Below, piece after piece: positions 1-6,919 of a stretch of DNA of 38,594 bases. Numbering within the stretch: position 1 is the stretch's first letter; every line of letters begins with the position of its first letter. A program made the position numbers and the translations under genes. Origin of the DNA: Clostridiales bacterium (GTDB taxonomy: Bacteria; Bacillota; Clostridia; Lachnospirales; Lachnospiraceae); assembly GCA_021204085.1 (NCBI GenBank), contig JAJPZY010000034.1, forward strand, positions 1-38,594. The letters are read 5' to 3'. The notes beneath the pieces are model-generated. The model did no database searches and was not told where the DNA came from. It was given only the letters and a program-made list of their open reading frames with translations.

Positions 1-2
1 TG

Positions 3-377
3 ACAACCCAGGCCACCTATACGGCGCAGAATATCGGTGCCGGAAAACCGGAGCGGGTGATAACCGGTGCAAAGCATACGGTTATTCTTTCTGAACTCAT
101 TTCCATCTGCATTTTGTCCGTCGTATTTGTTTTTGCCGCTCCCATTGTAAACACGTTTGGGTTGGGTACGGAAGCTGCCGGTTACTGCACCGCACATATC
201 CGGTGCGTGGCACTTTGCCTGATTCCTTTTGCATCCTATTATCCGATATTGGGGCTGTTTCAGGGAGCGAATAACTCGTTGTACTCCACCTTTGTAGCCA
301 CCAGTGCACTGGCGATTCGAGTCATTTCCACCTATGTTTTACAGGAAATCCCTGCTATCAGTTACCGCATGGTCTAG
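3..377 (+). CDS. MATE family efflux transporter, 3' part, ending at an in-frame TAG
   Basis: C-terminal part of a multidrug/toxin extrusion (MATE) membrane transporter, which exports cationic drugs or metabolites using an ion gradient. The gene starts before the window. The first residues include TAQNIGAGKPERV, the conserved loop of the second MATE half, followed by several hydrophobic segments. The frame stops at TAG 375-377, but the same frame then reads 28 more codons (WNALFGWGLG..., a hydrophobic helix and a basic end) to TGA 462-464, which looks like the normal last helix and tail of the family. The gene is therefore either slightly truncated by a nonsense mutation or read through. It converges with the sirtuin remnant on the other strand. 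The family call is firm; the functional state is uncertain. Confidence 0.85.
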   Translation, partial: TTQATYTAQNIGAGKPERVITGAKHTVILSELISICILSVVFVFAAPIVNTFGLGTEAAGYCTAHIRCVALCLIPFASYYPILGLFQGANNSLYSTFVATSALAIRVISTYVLQEIPAISYRMV

Positions 378-464
378 TGGAATGCACTTTTCGGATGGGG
401 ACTTGGCTGTATTATTACATGGGTACATTTTTTCAGAAGAAAATGGAAAAGAAATGTCGGCTGA
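378..464 (+). other. In-frame continuation of the MATE gene beyond TAG
   Basis: Twenty-eight codons in the MATE frame follow the TAG and end in TGA. They encode an amphipathic or hydrophobic stretch with WNALFGWGLG and a basic end (FFRRKWKRN), typical of the end of a MATE protein. The coding character is preserved after the stop. This argues for a recent mutation, readthrough, or a sense-coding TAG. Confidence 0.6.
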
Positions 465-585
465 TCGCATCTGTTCAAAAATACGATTGGTGACATCATG
501 ACACTCTATGAGGACAAGATTACGGATTTGATCCTCCTGCGGCTGCATACCTTCTACATATGCGCTCCTGTTCCTCCTCTTTCTG
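465..585. other. No gene recognised between MATE and the sirtuin remnant
   Basis: About 120 bases between the convergent MATE gene and the sirtuin fragment. Short open frames exist on both strands, but none resembles a known family. It probably holds what is left of the deleted sirtuin 3' region plus unrelated sequence. No clear terminator hairpin was seen. Confidence 0.4.
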
Positions 586-987
586 TCATGGGGTCGCAGG
601 CATACGCCGTGGCCAGATTGCCTTTTTCTGTTTTCTCCGGATTCTACGCATGCCGGTTTCCACCACGTACAGGTTACAGCTGCTCCACCACGCCCAGTAT
701 TCCTCCAGCGTATCAAAAGGATAAAACCCGCCGGAATACATATCGGTAATACCGTATTTCTGATGAAAATCAAAAAAATTCTTTTCAAAGCGTTCGCCGC
801 TGTAGCTCATGCCGGCCGATGCAGATAATCCGGCTCCCGCGCCGATGACAACAGCGTCCGCTGTTTCCAGCTCTTTTTTCAACTGCAGCGTTTTATCTTC
901 TTCCGCGGCATGCACGGGAAACACTTTGCTGGCATTTTCACCAAAGAATCCTCCGGTAGATTTGTAAGTCGACGTCCTTAAAAACAT
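586..987 (-). pseudogene. Truncated SirTM (macrodomain-linked class M sirtuin)
   Basis: Class M sirtuins use NAD+ to ADP-ribosylate a lipoylated GcvH-like carrier, and the partner macrodomain reverses the mark. The fragment keeps the N-terminal NAD-binding part: ADAVVIGAGAGLSASAG (about residues 43-59), then YSGERF and MYSGGFYPFDTLEEYWAWWS (about 82-101). After WWS the similarity stops and about 33 unrelated residues lead to TGA. The zinc-finger module and the rest of the Rossmann fold are missing, so only about 100 of the expected 270-300 residues remain. The likely start at 987 has a GAGGTG ribosome site inside the macrodomain gene and overlaps it by 50 bases, so the two were translationally coupled. 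Almost certainly not catalytic. Identity is clear from the motifs and neighbour; loss of function is inferred. Confidence 0.85.
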
Positions 988-1711
988 TGAAAATCACCTC
1001 GATTTCACTATGATTCTGTTTTTTATATTCCTTCACTGTATGAACTGCTATCTGCGCCGCCTTGTCATTCGGAAAATGAAATTCCCCGGTAGAAATGCAG
1101 CAAAATGCAATACTTTTTATATCATTCTGCTCCGCAAGTTCCAGACAGGAACGGTAACAGGAAGCCAGCAGTTCTTTGTCTTTTTCGGTAAGCCGTCCGC
1201 CGACAATGGGTCCGACGGTGTGAATGACATAATCACACGGCAAATTATACGCCGGGGTTATTTTGGCCCGACCGGTTTCTTCCTCATGACCCTGCCGCTC
1301 CATCAGCCCGGCGCACGCCGCCCGCAGCTGAATCCCGGAAAAAGTGTGAATTGCGTTGTCTATGTACCCATGGTTCGGGCAGAAGCAGCCAAGCATCTGC
1401 GAATTGGCTGCGTTCACAATCGCACCGCAGCGAAGGCTCGTGATATCTCCCTGCCAGAGATAAATCCCCTCCTGCATCGGTGTCAGATCCGCAAGATCTG
1501 TAATCCCCTTTTTCCGGGTCTCTTCCTGCAGGTAAGCATCCTGCATTTTTAAGAAATCCGGGCTGACCTTCCCGGGCATCCGCACATTAAACAGCGCCCG
1601 CAAAAGCCTTCGCTGTGACTGCGGATCAGATGGGATTTCCATCTGCCGATACTGCGGATTTTCCGCAAGAAGCTCCCGGATCAGGTAAACTCTTCGCTCT
1701 TCCTGTGTCAT
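938..1711 (-). CDS. Zinc-type macrodomain protein (ADP-ribosyl hydrolase), with one zinc ligand changed
   Basis: 257 residues. The N-terminal helical cap (about 1-80) is followed by a macrodomain (about 82-255) that removes ADP-ribose from proteins. The ADP-ribose-binding loop is AIVNAANSQMLG (97-108). Relatives paired with SirTM carry a Cys-x4-His-x-Cys zinc motif after this loop. Here the segment is GCFCPNHGYIDNAIH: Cys109 and His114 are kept, but the last cysteine position is Tyr116, with an extra Cys111 nearby. Zinc binding, and so activity, may be altered. The start has GAGGGG six bases upstream and a good promoter (TTTACA-17-TATGAT). It is co-transcribed and overlapping with the truncated sirtuin, so the substrate-modifying partner is gone. 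Confidence 0.88.
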   Translation of the reverse strand: MTQEERRVYLIRELLAENPQYRQMEIPSDPQSQRRLLRALFNVRMPGKVSPDFLKMQDAYLQEETRKKGITDLADLTPMQEGIYLWQGDITSLRCGAIVNAANSQMLGCFCPNHGYIDNAIHTFSGIQLRAACAGLMERQGHEEETGRAKITPAYNLPCDYVIHTVGPIVGGRLTEKDKELLASCYRSCLELAEQNDIKSIAFCCISTGEFHFPNDKAAQIAVHTVKEYKKQNHSEIEVIFNVFKDVDLQIYRRILW

Positions 1712-1771
1712 GTTTATCCCCTCTTTTCAATCGTCTGTTTCATAAGCTTGCATTTCCCCCACTCTGTCTAT

Positions 1772-1800
1772 ATCATAAATGCGTACAGCCAATCTGTAAA
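1772..1800 (-). promoter_or_regulatory. Promoter of the macrodomain-sirtuin operon
   Basis: On the minus strand TTTACA (1795-1800) and TATGAT (1772-1777) are separated by 17 bases, about 60 bases upstream of the macrodomain start. This is a good housekeeping sigma match; found by reading only. Confidence 0.6.
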
Positions 1801-1804
1801 GTAA

Positions 1805-1818
1805 GCACAATATTGTGC
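1805..1818. promoter_or_regulatory. Perfect 14-bp palindrome GCACAATATTGTGC next to the macrodomain -35
   Basis: A perfect dyad lies four bases upstream of the -35 box of the macrodomain operon. The position suits an operator for an activator or repressor dimer. The binding protein is unknown. Confidence 0.45.
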
Positions 1819-2065
1819 CATAGTTACCAAATTGAAACCGTCTTTCGGTTCACATTCTGAACACATTTTTCTAAAATAATCATCACAAATTTCTGATAAA
1901 ATGATGGAGACCTTAAAAAGATATGACATTTCAGATTGAAACACAACATAAGTTTGATCACGGAAATCAGAGGTTTCCTATTCTTATCCCGCAATCCGAA
2001 AGCCCTCATACGATCTGAGAAGTCTGAATAATCGCAATAATATATAAACACCCACGGAGGATTCT

Positions 2066-2989
2066 ATGAGTAAGGAAAAAACAAAAACAGATACATCACC
2101 GGATATCACCCCGGAAAATCTTGAAAAAGCCATCGAAAAATACCAGCGACAGGAAGTCATACGCATATTAAAAGGCGGAGTACTGAATGATCTGAACGAT
2201 AAAAAACGGGCAGAGCTCTGTCACCGTCTCGCCGGTCTTCGAAGCATGGAAATCATAGATTTTCTGAGTCGGCAGAAAAATACCTTTTCCGCCGAAATGC
2301 TGGAACTGGATTTCGACGTATTCCAGAACCGGAATTTCGTCTGCGATGTTCTTGAAAAATACGAAAAAAAGTTTGATACCTCCGATGAAGAGGAATGCAA
2401 AAAGCTTTTTACACTGGCCTGTGCGGTAAACGCCGAAAAAACCGTCAAATCATTGATCCGGCAGAAAAAAGCGATCAACTGCTATCCGCTGATTGGCACA
2501 GCCTCCCTGCAGGTCTTTGAACAGATCAGTCTCATCGCAGGCGGACAGATGCATGACAATGACCGCGTACAGCTCTATCTAAACGCATTTCTCTCGGATG
2601 AGTGGGAGCAGAAGCTTATTTTCATGCTGGAAAACAAGATTGACTATTCTCTGAAAAACACCGACGGAAAAACTGCGGCGGATCTTCTGGAGGAGAGGGT
2701 AAATACTTATAAATATCCGAACAGCAAAAAGGGAAATCTTCAAAAAATTCAGGAAGAACAGGCACTGAAGCGCCTGAAAAAGATTCAATATGAGAAGGAG
2801 CATCCCGCCGAAAGCAAAAAACCTTCCGTAAAGAAGCTGATTCTTACCGCCATTATCTGTATCGCGGCAGCTGCTCTGATCGGTACGGTCGCAGGGCGCG
2901 CTTACGTGAGAAACCATGCTTCAACAGAGTCGGAGGATCTGTCCGCAGAAGAGGAAAGCGACAGCAGCGACGATTTATCTGCAGAGTAA
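2066..2989 (+). CDS. Helical-repeat protein with one C-terminal membrane segment (unknown function)
   Basis: 307 residues, not assigned to a named family. The start is set by CGGAGG nine bases upstream. Residues about 15-225 are predicted helical and resemble an ankyrin-like solenoid (for example FMLENKIDYSLKNTDGKTAADLL near 205). A lysine-rich stretch (about 226-257) precedes a single hydrophobic helix (about 258-280, LILTAIICIAAAALIGTVAG). The tail of about 25 residues is very acidic (Glu/Asp/Ser, ending DLSAE). A cytoplasmic N-terminus with a short outside tail is likely. No enzyme motif is visible. It converges with the metal-binding gene downstream. Possibly a membrane-tethered scaffold; this is inference from shape only. 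Confidence 0.7.
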   Translation: MSKEKTKTDTSPDITPENLEKAIEKYQRQEVIRILKGGVLNDLNDKKRAELCHRLAGLRSMEIIDFLSRQKNTFSAEMLELDFDVFQNRNFVCDVLEKYEKKFDTSDEEECKKLFTLACAVNAEKTVKSLIRQKKAINCYPLIGTASLQVFEQISLIAGGQMHDNDRVQLYLNAFLSDEWEQKLIFMLENKIDYSLKNTDGKTAADLLEERVNTYKYPNSKKGNLQKIQEEQALKRLKKIQYEKEHPAESKKPSVKKLILTAIICIAAAALIGTVAGRAYVRNHASTESEDLSAEEESDSSDDLSAE

Positions 2990-3085
2990 TAGACTGCCAT
3001 ATTCCTGTTGTACACTCGTTGACGTAAACGTTGACAGCTTATCCGCAGAGTAAAAGGCTTCAGATAAGACCAACTCTGCGGACAA
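2975..3085. repeat. Duplicated 3' end of the helical-repeat gene and an inverted repeat
   Basis: The gene end TTATCTGCAGAGTAA (2975-2989) is repeated with one change at 3039-3053, and the second copy pairs with ACTCTGCGGACAA at 3073-3085 (13-base arms, about 21-base loop). The hairpin lies between convergent genes and may end transcription from both sides, although no U-run follows. The repeat looks like a small tandem duplication of the tail-coding region. Confidence 0.45.
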
Positions 3086-3098
3086 ATCCTTTCCGTCG

Positions 3099-3353
3099 TC
3101 ACTTTCTGAAGAGCCCCCGTTTCTTTTCATAGGGTTCTACACTTACATCTGTCACCTTATACCCGGTCTCCCGGATTGCAGACTTTATCCTCGCCACATC
3201 CGGCGGACCATCCAGAATAATCTCCGCTGTTCCCTTCGAGTGGGAAGCGGAGACTTTTGCTTTGCTGTCAAGAACCTTCCGCACTGCCTCGCAGACATGC
3301 GCCTCACACATACCGCAGGACATTCCGTCAATTGTCAATGTCACTTTATTCAT
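3099..3353 (-). CDS. Heavy-metal-associated (HMA/CopZ-like) domain protein
   Basis: 84 residues, a single HMA ferredoxin-like fold that binds Cu(I) or a similar soft metal and passes it to ATPases or regulators. The motif GMSCGMC at residues 10-16 gives the metal-binding cysteines 13 and 16. The fold is complete to about residue 70, with a basic tail (KKRGLFRK). The start is the ATG at 3353 because GGAG lies eight bases before it; an upstream in-frame start has no support. A promoter TTGATA-18-TATAAA lies upstream. No P-type ATPase or copper regulator is adjacent in the window, so it may act with genes elsewhere. Confidence 0.85.
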   Translation of the reverse strand: MNKVTLTIDGMSCGMCEAHVCEAVRKVLDSKAKVSASHSKGTAEIILDGPPDVARIKSAIRETGYKVTDVSVEPYEKKRGLFRK

Positions 3354-3406
3354 CTTACAAACTCCTTTCAAAACAGTCAGGCAGAGCAATACCTTCATTT
3401 CTCTTA

Positions 3407-3436
3407 TTTATATCTCTCGCAAATTACGTTTATCAA
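3407..3436 (-). promoter_or_regulatory. Promoter of the HMA protein gene
   Basis: Minus strand TTGATA (3431-3436) and TATAAA (3407-3412) with an 18-base spacer, about 55 bases before the start codon. Confidence 0.5.
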
Positions 3437-3494
3437 ACTCAGAATAGCATTAACTAACCCATTTTGCAAGATACAGATGAATTAATTTTCACAC

Positions 3495-3523
3495 TTGTAA
3501 TACAATTTCACTTATTCTATAAT
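3495..3523 (+). promoter_or_regulatory. Promoter upstream of the DUF1836 gene
   Basis: TTGTAA (3495-3500) and a perfect TATAAT (3518-3523) with 17 bases between. It sits back to back with the HMA promoter. The predicted leader to the DUF1836 start is about 130 bases and contains a short open frame and a hairpin. Confidence 0.6.
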
Positions 3524-3545
3524 ATGCATTAAAGGGCAGCGGAAA

Positions 3546-3602
3546 ATGAATAAAGAAACAGATGGCATGCTTGCATGCTCAGATGTTGATTTATTCATTT
3601 GA
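3546..3602 (+). CDS. Possible 18-codon leader peptide before DUF1836
   Basis: ATG 3546 to TGA 3602 encodes MNKETDGMLACSDVDLFI. It lies in the transcribed leader of the DUF1836 gene and contains the GCATGC-TT-GCATGC hairpin. The ribosome site (AGCGGA) is weak. It could be a leader peptide or chance. Confidence 0.2.
   Translation: MNKETDGMLACSDVDLFI
3565..3578. repeat. GCATGC-TT-GCATGC inverted repeat
   Basis: A perfect six-base-arm hairpin followed by TTTGACGAGCGCAAGCGAAC. A similar arrangement (CATGC hairpin then TTTGACGAGTGACG) occurs inverted at 6848-6881. The two may be degenerate copies of one dispersed intergenic repeat. Confidence 0.35.
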
Positions 3603-3657
3603 CGAGCGCAAGCGAACGATGAGAACCATACAGTCACACCAGAAAGGGTTCGTTCCT

Positions 3658-4281
3658 ATGACAATAGATATACAGAATTTACTGGACAGTATCCTGGAGA
3701 GTCTATCCCGGATTGAATACATACGGCCGGAAACTATGCCGGACATCAGGCTTTACATGGATCAGGTCACTTCTTTTATAGACGATCAGCTGGCCCCTTC
3801 CAAGCGTCACCGGGAAGACAAAGTGCTGACGAAGACGATGGTCAACAACTATGTCAAGAACGATCTCCTTCCCCCGCCGGAAAAAAAGAAATACTCCAAG
3901 GAGCATCTCCTGACACTGATCTTTATTTATTATTTTAAAAACGCTCTCTCCATTCAGGATATCCAGAGTGTCTTAAACCCGATTACCGAACGGTACTGGA
4001 ACAATAAAAAAGGCTCCCCTTCTCTGGAAGAGATCTACAGCATGGTGTTCTCTCTGGAGGAGCCGCAGGTGGAGCGCCTGAAGGAAACGATCCGCACAGA
4101 GTTCACCGTCAGTCAGGAAGCAGTCAGCGCCATGGACAATCTAAATAAGGAAGACGCCGACTTTCTGCAGAAGTTCGTCTTTATCTGTCTGCTGAATTTC
4201 GACGTCTTTGTAAAAAAGCTCCTGATGGAAAAAATCATTGATTCGATGCAGCCTCACGACCCCAAAGGAAAACGCAAGTAA
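3658..4281 (+). CDS. DUF1836 domain protein
   Basis: 207 residues from the ATG at 3658 (MTIDIQNLL), chosen because AGAAAGGG lies upstream and family members start near this point; earlier in-frame starts would add a non-conserved 32-residue head. DUF1836 proteins occur widely in Clostridia and Bacilli. They carry a MerR-like winged-helix segment, here about residues 45-110 with LTKTMVNNYVKNDLLPPP and the following YSKEHLLTLIFIYYFK. The C-terminal half is helical. A role as a DNA-binding regulator is inferred from the fold, and no target is known. It converges on yerC with seven bases between the genes. Confidence 0.82.
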   Translation: MTIDIQNLLDSILESLSRIEYIRPETMPDIRLYMDQVTSFIDDQLAPSKRHREDKVLTKTMVNNYVKNDLLPPPEKKKYSKEHLLTLIFIYYFKNALSIQDIQSVLNPITERYWNNKKGSPSLEEIYSMVFSLEEPQVERLKETIRTEFTVSQEAVSAMDNLNKEDADFLQKFVFICLLNFDVFVKKLLMEKIIDSMQPHDPKGKRK

Positions 4282-4288
4282 ACTCCGC

Positions 4289-4579
4289 TTAGTCTTCCTT
4301 CAGTCGGTTCAAAACCATATCGTAACCGTCATTTCCGTAGTTCAACGACCGATTCACCCGGCTGATCGTTGCCGTGGAAGCACCTATCTTCTCCGCAATA
4401 TCCAGATAGGTTCGCTTCTCCCGCAGCATTCGGGCCACCTCATACCGCTGTGACAGGGACAGAATTTCATTGATCGTGCAGACATCTTCAAAAAATGCAT
4501 AGCACTCTTCTCTGTCCTGCAGAGAAAGGATTGCGTCAAACAGCTGATCTACCGCTTCTGTTCGAATCTTTTTATTCAT
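4289..4579 (-). CDS. yerC: YerC/YecD family TrpR-related protein
   Basis: 96 residues, an all-helical TrpR-like DNA-binding protein. The helix-turn-helix is about residues 46-80, with SLSQRYEVARMLREKRTY and ASTATISRVNRSL as the reading helix. Length and sequence match the Firmicute YerC family. The ATG at 4579 is chosen because GGAGG lies seven bases upstream; an alternative GTG six bases earlier would be too close to that site. The promoter contains a palindrome over its -10, which suggests autoregulation, as is common for small repressors. The regulated genes are unknown. Confidence 0.88.
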   Translation of the reverse strand: MNKKIRTEAVDQLFDAILSLQDREECYAFFEDVCTINEILSLSQRYEVARMLREKRTYLDIAEKIGASTATISRVNRSLNYGNDGYDMVLNRLKED

Positions 4580-4621
4580 TCTCACACCTCCAAAAACACG
4601 ATTGTACGTTATCTATGTGAA

Positions 4622-4650
4622 ATTTTACCATAGTAAATTTTTAAAGTAAA
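4622..4650 (-). promoter_or_regulatory. yerC promoter with operator-like palindrome
   Basis: Minus strand TTTACT (4645-4650) and TAAAAT (4622-4627), spacer 17. The dyad TTTAC-N4-GTAAA at 4624-4637 overlaps the -10 box, a good place for repression by a homodimer such as YerC itself. Autoregulation is inference. Confidence 0.5.
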
Positions 4651-4660
4651 GAGGTGTTTC

Positions 4661-4837
4661 TCATACAAACTGATTTTTCACTTCATCATAATGATAATCA
4701 ATCGCGCAAAGACTCTCCTCAATTGCCTTCGCCTCAGTCATATTTGCTGCAGCCAACTCCGCCAGCGAAGGATACCTGTCCCTCAGCTGTGTATTGACGA
4801 CACTGAGCAGCATAACCGGCTCTTTCGGTAAATTCAT
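4661..4837 (-). CDS. DUF4250 domain small protein
   Basis: 58 residues, starting MNLPKEPVMLLSVVNTQLRD and ending HYDEVKNQFV, the typical start and end of the DUF4250 family of small Firmicute proteins. A GGAGGG ribosome site lies upstream of the ATG at 4837. It follows abiH on the same strand, about 100 bases after its TAG stop or about 37 bases after the next in-frame TGA. The function of the family is unknown; the small helical shape suggests a regulatory or adaptor role, but nothing more can be said. Confidence 0.85.
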   Translation of the reverse strand: MNLPKEPVMLLSVVNTQLRDRYPSLAELAAANMTEAKAIEESLCAIDYHYDEVKNQFV

Positions 4838-4937
4838 TTGTCATCCCTCCTGCTTCCGGGCTTCACACACACCCTCATACCCGACTATTTTTCTGCAGCG
4901 GTTTTCCTGATTCGCCATCATTCATAATAAACGTCAG

Positions 4938-6002
4938 CTATGAGATTTTTCGGAATACCAGTGTTCCTCCGTATATCTTCTCCGTAACAGCATCTTTTCC
5001 AAACAGCCGAATCAACCGTATGATCTTAAACGCATAATCTTCCTGATCTGTATAATAAACAACAGTCTTCTCCGCTGCTTCATTCAGTTCACAAATCAGC
5101 TCCGCATCGCCTTCCGGGAAGGAATATCCGAAATAGTGAAGTGTCACCGGAACGGCCTTTCCCTCCTCATTCTCAGAATAAAGCTGCTCGCGATCCGGCA
5201 AACCGATGAACTTCATCAGCTTCTGAAAATAATTCTTCAGATAAATCCAGTCTTCCGGCTCCTCAGACAGATCCGGACTGCCTAAAACGAGATTTAACGG
5301 TTCGTTCCCGGCTTTCCCTTTCGCATAAAAAATACGCTCCTCCGGAATACCGTAAATTACAGGTGTATTTGTAAAGTTAAAATTGATCACATAGTCCGGA
5401 TGAACCTCTTCAATCTGCAGAGACCTGACCGAAACATCCGATTCTTCCCGATCACTCCTGTTCCCGACACAGGAAGACAGATAAAGATCCACGGCCTCCG
5501 TAAAGCTCTCCAGTTCCTTTCGCACCTCGCGCACCATGGCACGCGCATCCAACCGCTTTTCCGCAGTAATAAACTGCTGGCGTAATTTGAATAGCCCGCC
5601 GGACGGATCGTCATAAATCTGCTCAAAAATACGGGTAAAGTCTTTAAAAATCAGCAGATCATTGTAGGAAAACAGGCCGCCGATGATATTATAAGCAGCA
5701 GGGTCATGCTCCGGATTCTTCTGATTTTCCTCCATAACAGACTGAAAATGAGAGAGCGCCCGGACAATGTTGTCCATCTCTGACTCAAAATACGACCAGG
5801 ATTCATCGTCCGACATGGAAAAATGGAAATGTCGGAAAAAACCGTTCCGGTTACAAAGCTCCGTCAGCCGCGTCTGAACGTCCGTCCGCTCCTCCCTGCT
5901 CCTCGCAAACGCCTCTTCCACACACCGAATAAAATCCCTGTATCCGGTTTTCAGACCATGGTATAAATCAAATCCATTCCCGACAACCAGTATATTCCGC
6001 AT
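4938..6002 (-). CDS. AbiH family abortive-infection protein
   Basis: 354 residues. AbiH proteins were first found as plasmid-borne phage abortive-infection factors in lactococci; their mechanism is not settled. The N-terminus has ILVVGNGFDLYHGLKT (4-19), the family's nucleotide-binding-like glycine loop. The C-terminal half has NFNFTNTP (about 206-213), LNLVLGSPD and HYFGYSFPEGDAELI, matching the conserved family blocks. The start is ATG 6002, whose A overlaps the deoD stop (TAATG), with GGAGG inside deoD, so translation is coupled to purine nucleoside phosphorylase. An in-frame start 18 bases upstream is less likely. The stop is TAG; reading on gives 20 codons to TGA with no clear family similarity. 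Confidence 0.85.
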   Translation of the reverse strand: MRNILVVGNGFDLYHGLKTGYRDFIRCVEEAFARSREERTDVQTRLTELCNRNGFFRHFHFSMSDDESWSYFESEMDNIVRALSHFQSVMEENQKNPEHDPAAYNIIGGLFSYNDLLIFKDFTRIFEQIYDDPSGGLFKLRQQFITAEKRLDARAMVREVRKELESFTEAVDLYLSSCVGNRSDREESDVSVRSLQIEEVHPDYVINFNFTNTPVIYGIPEERIFYAKGKAGNEPLNLVLGSPDLSEEPEDWIYLKNYFQKLMKFIGLPDREQLYSENEEGKAVPVTLHYFGYSFPEGDAELICELNEAAEKTVVYYTDQEDYAFKIIRLIRLFGKDAVTEKIYGGTLVFRKIS

Positions 6003-6727
6003 TATTCTGCATGCCTCCATGCTGTCTCCAGCGCGATCTCCATCATTTCATTAAAGGATTCACGGATTTCCTGTGCGGTAAGCGCCTCCGGCTTAAAGAA
6101 ATGATCGGAAACGGAAAGAATGCTTAAGGCTTTTTTCTTCTGTGCCAGTGACTCCAGATACAGCCCGGCTGTTTCCATCTCCACACAGAGCATTCCCAGA
6201 TCCCGCGCCCGTACCGGAACATCCGACTGCGGATTATAGAAGAGATCCGTGCTGAAAACATTTCCGACTTTAATCTTTGTTCCGCGGTCTTTACTGATAT
6301 TCACCGCATCATAGATCAAGTCAAAATCTGCCGTCGGTGCCAGCGTTCCGGGGAAGTCATACGCTTTCGCCATATTGGAGTTCGTGCAGGCACCCATCGC
6401 GATGACAATATCCTTGCACTCCATATCGTCAAGCAGCGCACCGGTAGAACCCACACGAATGATGGACTCCACTCCAAAGAATGTGTAAAGTTCATGTGCA
6501 TAAAGAACTGCAGACGGAATCCCCATGCCGCTTCCCATGACAGAAATTTTCTTTCCTTTATAAGTACCGGTATATCCCAGCATATTTCTTACATCGTTAA
6601 AAAGAACCGGATTCTCCAGATAAGTCTCCGCAATATACTTTGCGCGCAGGGGATCTCCCGGCATCAGTACAACTTTTGCAACGGCATCCTGTTCGGCCTC
6701 AATGCAGGCTGATGGTGTTTTAAACAT
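6002..6727 (-). CDS. deoD: Purine nucleoside phosphorylase, DeoD type
   Basis: 241 residues, the usual length for the hexameric bacterial enzyme, which splits purine (deoxy)nucleosides with phosphate into base and (deoxy)ribose-1-phosphate for salvage. Visible motifs are MPGDPLRAK (22-30, phosphate binding), RVGSTGAL (91-98), CVEMETAGLY (181-190, ribose and base pocket) and SVSDHF (205-210) with the catalytic Asp208. The start has AAGGAGG eight bases upstream. It is the first gene of a unit with abiH. A TATAAT box lies at 6761-6766 on the minus strand. The function is secure. Confidence 0.95.
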   Translation of the reverse strand: MFKTPSACIEAEQDAVAKVVLMPGDPLRAKYIAETYLENPVLFNDVRNMLGYTGTYKGKKISVMGSGMGIPSAVLYAHELYTFFGVESIIRVGSTGALLDDMECKDIVIAMGACTNSNMAKAYDFPGTLAPTADFDLIYDAVNISKDRGTKIKVGNVFSTDLFYNPQSDVPVRARDLGMLCVEMETAGLYLESLAQKKKALSILSVSDHFFKPEALTAQEIRESFNEMMEIALETAWRHAE

Positions 6728-6760
6728 ATGATTGTCCTCCTTAAAATTCTCTGCTTTACT

Positions 6761-6766
6761 ATTATA
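6761..6766 (-). promoter_or_regulatory. Likely -10 box for deoD-abiH
   Basis: A perfect TATAAT on the minus strand about 35 bases before the deoD start. No good -35 is seen at 16-18 bases, so an activator or a weak promoter is possible. Confidence 0.4.
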
Positions 6767-6823
6767 TCAATTGGCAGTGATGCGAAAAATCCGAAATTTA
6801 TCTCTGCCCATTACGCCCATTAT

Positions 6824-6881
6824 ATCGTGATTACATCACGATCCAATTCGTCACTCGTCAAATACATGCCAGCATGTATTT
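6824..6881. repeat. Two adjacent hairpins between deoD and the LRR gene
   Basis: ATCGTGA-TTACA-TCACGAT (6824-6842) and AAATACATGC-CA-GCATGTATTT (6860-6881), both perfect. They lie between the end of the LRR gene and the deoD promoter. On the minus strand the second is followed by TTTGACGAGTGACG, like the sequence after the hairpin at 3565. Possibly a dispersed intergenic repeat; one of them may also end the upstream operon. Confidence 0.45.
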
Positions 6882-6919
6882 TCCTCGTTTGCACTCATTA
6901 TATCAGAGTAACACGCACC

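Noticed and set aside
586-700. Sirtuin truncation as another TAG readthrough case
   Set aside because: The fragment ends at TGA after unrelated sequence; similarity stops well before, so a deletion and not an amber codon explains it.
4875-4940. abiH readthrough past its TAG as clear evidence of recoding
   Set aside because: The 20 codons after the TAG show no recognisable AbiH similarity, so this TAG may be the normal end; it is only compatible with the pattern.
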